DNA of 64,000 nt from Pseudomonas sp. Bc-h (GTDB taxonomy: Bacteria; Pseudomonadota; Gammaproteobacteria; Pseudomonadales; Pseudomonadaceae): NCBI RefSeq assembly GCF_002080045.1, contig NZ_MUIN01000010.1, forward strand, positions 62,001 through 126,000. The letters run 5' to 3'. The notes beneath the pieces were generated by a model. The model saw only the letters and a list, made by a program, of their open reading frames with translations, did not search any database and had not been told where the DNA came from. Each line of letters starts with the position of its first letter. Position 1 is the first letter of the stretch. Below, piece by piece: positions 59,158 through 64,000 of this stretch. The position numbers were made by a program, and so were the translations under genes.

Positions 59158-61899
59158 TCACCGAATCGCCGCAAACCCGCGTTCCAGATCCTCGATCAAC
59201 GCGCTCACATCCTCCAACCCGATGTGCAGTCGCAACAGCGGGTTCAGGGCTTTGTCTGCCGCGTTGTGGCGATCCTTGACGCTGGCGACGATGATCAGGC
59301 TTTCAAAACCGCCCCATGACGCCCCGAGCCCGAACAGTTGCAAGGCCTCGATAAAGGACTCCAGATGTCTGGGGTCATGGTCGGCGAGTTCGAAAGTCAG
59401 CAAGCCGTTGCTGCCGGTGAAATCGCGTTTCCAGAGGGCATGATTCGGGTGATCCGCCAGGGCTGGGTGGAAAACGCGCTGGACCTGCGGATGCTGTTGC
59501 AACCACTGGGCCACGTGTAGCGCCTGGCGCTGATGAACATCCAGCCGTGCGGCCAGGGTGCGGGCGCCGCGCAGCACCAGATACGCATCGTCGGGGCTGA
59601 CGGTGCTGCCGAAGGTGTCGGTCATCACCGCCAATGGCTGCCACACCGCCTGGGTTGTACAGACGCTGCCCATCACCACATCGCTATGTCCGGCCAGGTA
59701 TTTAGTCAGGGCCATGATGGAAATGTCCGCGCCCAACTTCAGCGGCCGGTACTGATAACCCGAGCCGTAGGTGTTGTCGACAGCCAACAGAATGCCACGA
59801 GATTTGCACAGCGCGGCAATGGCCGGAATGTCGGCCAGCTCGTAGAGCAGCGATCCGGGCACTTCGGCGTAGACCATCCGGGTGTTGGCCTGCAGTTTGT
59901 CCTCAAGCCCGCTGCCATCGGCGGCGAAATAGCTGTGCTGAATGCCGAACGGTTGCAGGAACTCCTCGGCAACCTGACGCACCGGCGAGTACACCGCGTC
60001 GGTAATCAGCACATGATCGCCGGGGCGCAGGTAAGCGAGGAAGGTTTGCGCCACCGCCGCCAGACCGGTGCCGAACAGGCGCGTGCGATAGCCGCCTTCC
60101 AGTTCGGTGACCAGATCCTCCAGCTCGAATGCCGTGGGGTTGCCACGGGCGCCGTAACTCAGCACGCGTTCGGTGTCCCGACGTTTGCGGGCATCGCGCA
60201 TCTCGCCAAGGCTGTCGAACAGCACGGTGCTCATACGCGATACCGGAGGGTTAACGCCGCGCACGCCACTGCCCTTTGGGCCACGGGCGGCATGGATCAG
60301 CCGGGTGCGCACCCGGCTCTCACCTCCGTTTGCAGCCAAGGGCTTGAGGCTGGCGATTTCCTGCGGTGTCATCTGCCCCAGCAAACCGATTTCCCACGCC
60401 AGATACTGGCGGGCCGCGTCCTTGTTACCGGAATGCCGATCATGGGTGAAGAACAGGAAGTCAATGCACTGCTCGTCCGGCGGATTACTGACGTCTTCAC
60501 TCAGGGGAAGGCCCGCCGCTTGCCAGGTTTTGAAATCCAGCCAACGCACTGCTCCACGCTGCTGCTCTGGCAATTCAAGCACTGCAACCGCTGCAATGTC
60601 GGAATGATCGGCCACCAACACTACAGGCTTTGATTCAGACGCCAGATCATCGACCAGACGCGACCGAATTGACCAGCTCGAACCCGCTATATGGGCTTTG
60701 CGAAAGGCCACGCTCCCACGCAAATCCACCAACGCAACGGCATCGTCCCGGAGCAAGTGATCGAGCTCGGCGGCGGTGATCACACTCAAGGTCGGCGCCA
60801 CAGGAGACTGGCCGCTCGGCAACGCCAGTCCGCTGTGCAGACCACCTTCCAACACGTAAGCCTGATGGCCCAATTGACGCAACCAACTGGCGACGATGGG
60901 CGCACGCACCCCGTCGTTGTCCACCAGCACCAGCCGCGCGCCACGCACGCCGACGTACAGATCGGTGGATTGAATCAACTGCCCGCCCGGCGTGTGTTGC
61001 GCGCCGGGCAAACTGCCGAGGGCGAATTCTTCAGGGGTGCGCACGTCGCAGAGGAACAGGCTGCGCTTAGCGTCTTTAGCCCAGACGGCGACCTGCTCGG
61101 CGTTGACGGTCTGCACGCCCGCACGCTGCGCCAAACGTTGCGCGGCGTCACGTTGCTCGCTTAACGCCGCGCCTGCGGACACCTCCGGGTAACGCCGACT
61201 GCTGCCGTGCTCCAGCGGCAGATCAGCGAGATACCAGCCCTGGGTGCCGTTTTCCAGCGCATAGACCGGGTTCTTCACGCCGAGGTCGATCAGGGTCTGA
61301 GCACCGATGATGCTGCGCGTGCGACCGGCGCAATTGACCACGATAGGGGTGGTTTCGTCAGGCACCAGATCGGCCAGCCGATAGCCCAGTTCGCCGTTGG
61401 GACAGCAGATCGAACCGGGAATGGTCATCTTGCGGTATTCGTCGAATGGCCGACCGTCCAGCAGCACCAGCGGTTCGCCTTTGGCCTGCAATGCCGCCAG
61501 TTCGGGCGCGCTGATGTGCGGGGTGTCGCTGGCTTCTTCCACCAACTCACCGAAGGCCTTGGACGGCACGTGAACCCCGGCGAACAATTGCAGACCCGCC
61601 GCCTGCCAGCCATCGGCGCCGCCTTCCAGTACATGAACGCGGGTGTAACCCAGATCATGCAGACGCTGCGCTGCGTTAACCGAAATGTCGCTGCCAGTCT
61701 GATCGTAAATTACCAATCGTACGCTGGGGTTGGGCGCCAGCCGACGCACCTCCAGCTCAAGACGGCTGTAGGGCAGATTCACCCCGTGAAATAAATGCGC
61801 TTCGCCATATTGCCCATGCTCGCGCACATCGAACAGGGCGATTTCCTGTCCGTCGAACAACCAGGTCTGCAGGTGTTGCGGGGTGACTTTCTGGCTCAT
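59158..61899 (-). CDS. Rhodanese (four-domain)-cystathionine beta-lyase fusion
   Basis: A 913-residue frame. Residues 1-470 hold four rhodanese-like domains; only the second has the catalytic Cys (C190 in VVNCAGRTRS), the others have Asp or another residue there (IYDQTG, LVDNDG, VADHSD). Residues about 530-913 are a PLP enzyme of the cystathionine beta-lyase/gamma-synthase family (SYGARGNPTAFELED, VDNTYGSGYQY, PLP Lys in MALTKYLAGHSDVVMG). Within the junction a perfect GGAGGTGA lies 7 nt before an in-frame GTG at 60312 (codon 530), so the lyase may also be made alone. The product likely releases and traps sulfur from cysteine-type thioethers. Confidence 0.85.
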   Translation of the reverse strand: MSQKVTPQHLQTWLFDGQEIALFDVREHGQYGEAHLFHGVNLPYSRLELEVRRLAPNPSVRLVIYDQTGSDISVNAAQRLHDLGYTRVHVLEGGADGWQAAGLQLFAGVHVPSKAFGELVEEASDTPHISAPELAALQAKGEPLVLLDGRPFDEYRKMTIPGSICCPNGELGYRLADLVPDETTPIVVNCAGRTRSIIGAQTLIDLGVKNPVYALENGTQGWYLADLPLEHGSSRRYPEVSAGAALSEQRDAAQRLAQRAGVQTVNAEQVAVWAKDAKRSLFLCDVRTPEEFALGSLPGAQHTPGGQLIQSTDLYVGVRGARLVLVDNDGVRAPIVASWLRQLGHQAYVLEGGLHSGLALPSGQSPVAPTLSVITAAELDHLLRDDAVALVDLRGSVAFRKAHIAGSSWSIRSRLVDDLASESKPVVLVADHSDIAAVAVLELPEQQRGAVRWLDFKTWQAAGLPLSEDVSNPPDEQCIDFLFFTHDRHSGNKDAARQYLAWEIGLLGQMTPQEIASLKPLAANGGESRVRTRLIHAARGPKGSGVRGVNPPVSRMSTVLFDSLGEMRDARKRRDTERVLSYGARGNPTAFELEDLVTELEGGYRTRLFGTGLAAVAQTFLAYLRPGDHVLITDAVYSPVRQVAEEFLQPFGIQHSYFAADGSGLEDKLQANTRMVYAEVPGSLLYELADIPAIAALCKSRGILLAVDNTYGSGYQYRPLKLGADISIMALTKYLAGHSDVVMGSVCTTQAVWQPLAVMTDTFGSTVSPDDAYLVLRGARTLAARLDVHQRQALHVAQWLQQHPQVQRVFHPALADHPNHALWKRDFTGSNGLLTFELADHDPRHLESFIEALQLFGLGASWGGFESLIIVASVKDRHNAADKALNPLLRLHIGLEDVSALIEDLERGFAAIR

Positions 61900-61949
61900 G
61901 GAATTCTCGTGATTCTCATTCTTGGCTGGGTTCAGTGCCAGGCGCGAAA

Positions 61950-62042
61950 CCTGTGGGAAGGAACTTGCTCGCGAATGGCCCGTACCGACGAAACATGTCT
62001 ATCGTGCAAACGATCTTTCGCGAGCAAGCTCCCTCCCACAGG
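61950..62042. repeat. REPIN upstream of the rhodanese-lyase gene
   Basis: Arms CCTGTGGGAAGGAACTTGCT and AGCAAGCTCCCTCCCACAGG, each closed by CGCGAA/TTCGCG, face each other over about 41 bp. The left arm has diverged at two positions. Confidence 0.8.
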
Positions 62043-62091
62043 AAATGTGCTACGCAGAAAGATCCGGCGTTTGCAGGACTTTCACTCCCGG

Positions 62092-62748
62092 TTACTGCAA
62101 CGCCAGCGACTTCTCGCCCGCCGCCACTTCCCTGCCCTTTTCATAGGCTCTCTGCACGGCCGGTCGGGCCTTGATGCGTTCGCGCCAGGCATTGATATTC
62201 GGGTAGTGCGCCAGGTCCTGGCCCTGACGCAGCGGCTGAATCCACGGGAAGATCGCCATGTCGGCGATGGAATATTCCCCCGCCACGAACGGCACTTCGC
62301 TCAGACGCTTTTCCAGCACGCCGTAGAGTCTCGCGGCTTCGGCGCCGAGCAGGTCGAGGGCGAACGGGATGGGCTCCGGCGCCTTCTCCTTGAACAGCTG
62401 CAGCTGGCTCAGGTAAGGCGTCACATGCCCGACCTGCCAGAACAGCCATTCCTGCACCCGCTGACGTTCGGCCGTACCTTGCGCCGGTAAAAAACGCCCG
62501 GCCTTGTCCGCCAGATAATTGAGAATAGCCCCGGATTCGAACAGGCTCAGCGGCTGGCCGTCTGCAACAGGCGCGTGATCGACAATCGCCGGAATTCGCC
62601 CGTTGGCGCTGATCGCCTGGAACCAGTCCTGTTTCTGCTCGCCACTGCGAATATTGATGGGCCGCAGGCGGTATGCCTGCTCCAGTTCTTCGAGCAGGAT
62701 GCCGACTTTCAGGCCGTTCCCGGTGGGCCAGTAATAGAGATCGATCAT
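62092..62748 (-). CDS. Glutathione S-transferase
   Basis: A 218-residue GST starting MIDLYYWPTGNGLKVGILLE, the N-terminal type of the YghU/YfcG nu-class and related bacterial GSTs. GRIPAIVD carries the cis-Pro and FESGAILNYLAD the glutathione contact; AGEYSIADMAIFPW is the C-terminal capping box. Some members act as disulfide-bond reductases. Its start overlaps the cysteine dioxygenase-type gene by ATGA, so the two are coupled. Confidence 0.87.
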   Translation of the reverse strand: MIDLYYWPTGNGLKVGILLEELEQAYRLRPINIRSGEQKQDWFQAISANGRIPAIVDHAPVADGQPLSLFESGAILNYLADKAGRFLPAQGTAERQRVQEWLFWQVGHVTPYLSQLQLFKEKAPEPIPFALDLLGAEAARLYGVLEKRLSEVPFVAGEYSIADMAIFPWIQPLRQGQDLAHYPNINAWRERIKARPAVQRAYEKGREVAAGEKSLALQ

Positions 62749-63341
62749 GAGTAGGCCTTGATCGACGGGGCCATTTGCGACGCGTTGTAGTTGAGCACCC
62801 TGCCTTCGGTGTTGACGCCGTATCGCCCGTTCAATGATTCAAGCGGACGGCCGTAGAGGTGGAAATGCAACGTCGGTTTGTCGCCATCGACCTTGATGCC
62901 GTGCAAGTCTTCCCCCAGGAAGCTGATCGACGTGCCCGGCTGCACCACTACTTCCTTATCCAGCTCAAGCTTGGCAAATGTAGGGTCACTGCCATCGTCG
63001 GTGCGCGCCCACACATAGTTGATTTCCTGACCTTCCACCGCGACGATCACCGCCCAGGTTTCGTGGTTGTGCGGCAGCGTGCTTTTGCCCGGCAGCAAGG
63101 AATTCATGTACAGCGTCGGCGTCTCGCCGTCGTCGTTCAGACGATACCGAAAGGCCGTATCGCCCTCGCCCGGCACTGGCGCAGGGAAGGTGCCGAAATT
63201 GAACAGATCGCGACGCTCGGCCAGCCCTTCGAGCAGGCTGACGATCTCTTGCAACGCTTGGCGATCAACGCCCCTTTGATGGATGACGCGGATTTTCTGC
63301 AGGAAATCTTCGATCACTTGGCTGCGATTTTCGGTGCTCAT
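62745..63341 (-). CDS. Cysteine dioxygenase family cupin
   Basis: A 198-residue cupin thiol dioxygenase. The iron ligands are in LPHNHETWAVIV (two His) and a third His in DLHGIKV. The family oxidises cysteine or 3-mercaptopropionate to the sulfinic acid; which thiol is used here cannot be told by eye. The gene is translationally coupled to the downstream GST and lies beside an amino-acid ABC transporter ATPase, consistent with uptake and oxidation of a sulfur compound. ATG 63341 follows AGGAG. Confidence 0.85.
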   Translation of the reverse strand: MSTENRSQVIEDFLQKIRVIHQRGVDRQALQEIVSLLEGLAERRDLFNFGTFPAPVPGEGDTAFRYRLNDDGETPTLYMNSLLPGKSTLPHNHETWAVIVAVEGQEINYVWARTDDGSDPTFAKLELDKEVVVQPGTSISFLGEDLHGIKVDGDKPTLHFHLYGRPLESLNGRYGVNTEGRVLNYNASQMAPSIKAYS

Positions 63342-63384
63342 CAGGTGCTCCTTTTATTAGTCATTGATCGCCAGTCACCACCTG

Positions 63385-64000
63385 TCAAACCGACAGGCTG
63401 TACCGGCTGATATTGCTCAATAGAAACGGGTCGCCACTGGCCACCGGACGACGTTCGGCATCGCCCAGGGCGTGGCGCAAAAAGGTCTGCGTGCGCTCGC
63501 TGGTGGGGCGCTGGAAAATCTGTTCGGCGCTGCCGTGTTCGACGATCAGGCCGTTCTCGGTGAAATACACCACGTCACTGATGTCCTCGGCGAAGCGCAT
63601 TTCGTGGGTGACCAGCACGCAGGTCATGCCCTCCTCAGTCAGCTCGCGAATCACCGTCAGCACCTCGCCGACCGTTTCCGGATCCAGCGCCGACGTCACC
63701 TCATCGAACAGGATCAGTTCGGGGCGCATCGCCAGCGCCCGGGCAATCGCCACGCGCTGTTGCTGACCGCCGGACAACTGCCCAGGGTAGGCATCGGCCT
63801 TGTGTTCCATGCGCACCTTGGCCAGCAACGCACGGGCTTCTTTCTCGGCGTCCACCGCGTTGCGGCCCAACACTTTGCGCGGTGCGATCACCAGGTTTTC
63901 CAGCACCGACAGGTGGGGAAACAGGTTGTACTGCTGGAACACGAAGCCCACCCGCTTGCGCAACTCAATGCGCTGCGCCTCGTTATTGAGCGTGTGCACC
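63385..64000 (-). CDS. Polar amino acid ABC transporter ATPase (5' end outside window)
   Basis: The last 204 residues of an ABC ATPase of the GlnQ/HisP type, open to the window edge. The Q-loop (VGFVFQQYNLFPHLSV), signature LSGGQQQR, Walker B LILFDEVTSALD and H-loop VTHEM are visible; Walker A lies outside. It energises uptake of a polar amino acid; proximity to the thiol dioxygenase suggests cystine or a similar sulfur substrate. The dioxygenase gene follows after 43 bp on the same strand. Confidence 0.9.
   Translation of the reverse strand, partial: VHTLNNEAQRIELRKRVGFVFQQYNLFPHLSVLENLVIAPRKVLGRNAVDAEKEARALLAKVRMEHKADAYPGQLSGGQQQRVAIARALAMRPELILFDEVTSALDPETVGEVLTVIRELTEEGMTCVLVTHEMRFAEDISDVVYFTENGLIVEHGSAEQIFQRPTSERTQTFLRHALGDAERRPVASGDPFLLSNISRYSLSV

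Noticed and set aside
1..64000. CRISPR arrays, tRNA, rRNA, integrase or transposase genes
   Set aside because: None was seen on either strand; the only repeats are REP-type elements and one three-unit tandem array without spacers.

Overview
The window comes from a fluorescent Pseudomonas, most likely the P. fluorescens group. The evidence is the GC-rich codon use, the Pseudomonas-type protein sequences (RraB, AroC, PrmB, FolE, NicABCDFRTX, Ku/LigD) and many REP/REPIN-type palindromes between genes. It looks chromosomal. I see no rRNA, tRNA, CRISPR array, integrase, transposase or phage structural gene. All calls come from reading the sequence; no database search was run.

Layout. 1-9.8 kb: a partial alpha-E protein with its ATP-grasp partner, a probable unannotated plus-strand small RNA, rraB, an LTA-synthase-type membrane sulfatase, small conserved proteins, an ankyrin protein, a DUF3509 gene behind a sigma-54-type promoter, a LuxR solo and an acireductone-dioxygenase-like cupin with altered metal ligands. 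9.8-19.5 kb: mostly housekeeping genes (MFS-aroC, a secreted hydrolase, prmB, an isochorismatase-fold protein, Smr, folE, a glutaredoxin) plus two paralogous glycine-rich lipoproteins. 19.4-36.3 kb: an LprI-like protein, a GST, an aminotransferase divergent from a MarR regulator, a BenE transporter, an HBM-type chemoreceptor, LD-carboxypeptidase, an MscS channel fused to a cyclic-nucleotide-binding domain, two SDRs, a TetR regulator, an NADPH reductase, a TonB-dependent receptor behind a probable Fur box, and pssA.

36.3-47.8 kb is a nicotinate catabolic island: a NicS-like TetR regulator, nicB-nicA (leftward), nicR, nicX (leftward), then nicC-nicD-nicF-nicT (rightward). NicAB hydroxylates nicotinate, NicC makes 2,5-dihydroxypyridine, NicX opens the ring, NicD and NicF release formate and ammonia to give maleate, and NicT is the probable importer. 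The maleate isomerase nicE, which I recall between nicD and nicF in P. putida KT2440, is absent here; nicD and nicF overlap directly. The porin nicP is also absent. Palindromes at both regulatory intergenic regions are candidate NicS and NicR operators.

47.8-59 kb: a Tat-exported aldo/keto reductase, a two-gene unit that looks like a glycine-zipper membrane toxin with a three-helix immunity protein, a CMD protein divergent from an AraC regulator, a 39-40 bp tandem repeat, the Ku-LigD end-joining operon, an MFS transporter and an SDR. 59-64 kb (all leftward): part of an amino-acid ABC transporter ATPase, a cysteine-dioxygenase-family enzyme, a GST, and a 913-residue fusion of four rhodanese-like domains to a cystathionine beta-lyase. 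Together these suggest a module for sulfur amino acid or thiol metabolism.

Most notable observations: the toxin/immunity-like pair, the rhodanese-lyase fusion with a ribosome-binding site inside it, the missing nicE, the cupin lacking metal ligands, the sigma-54 promoter before a DUF3509 gene, and the orphan small RNA.
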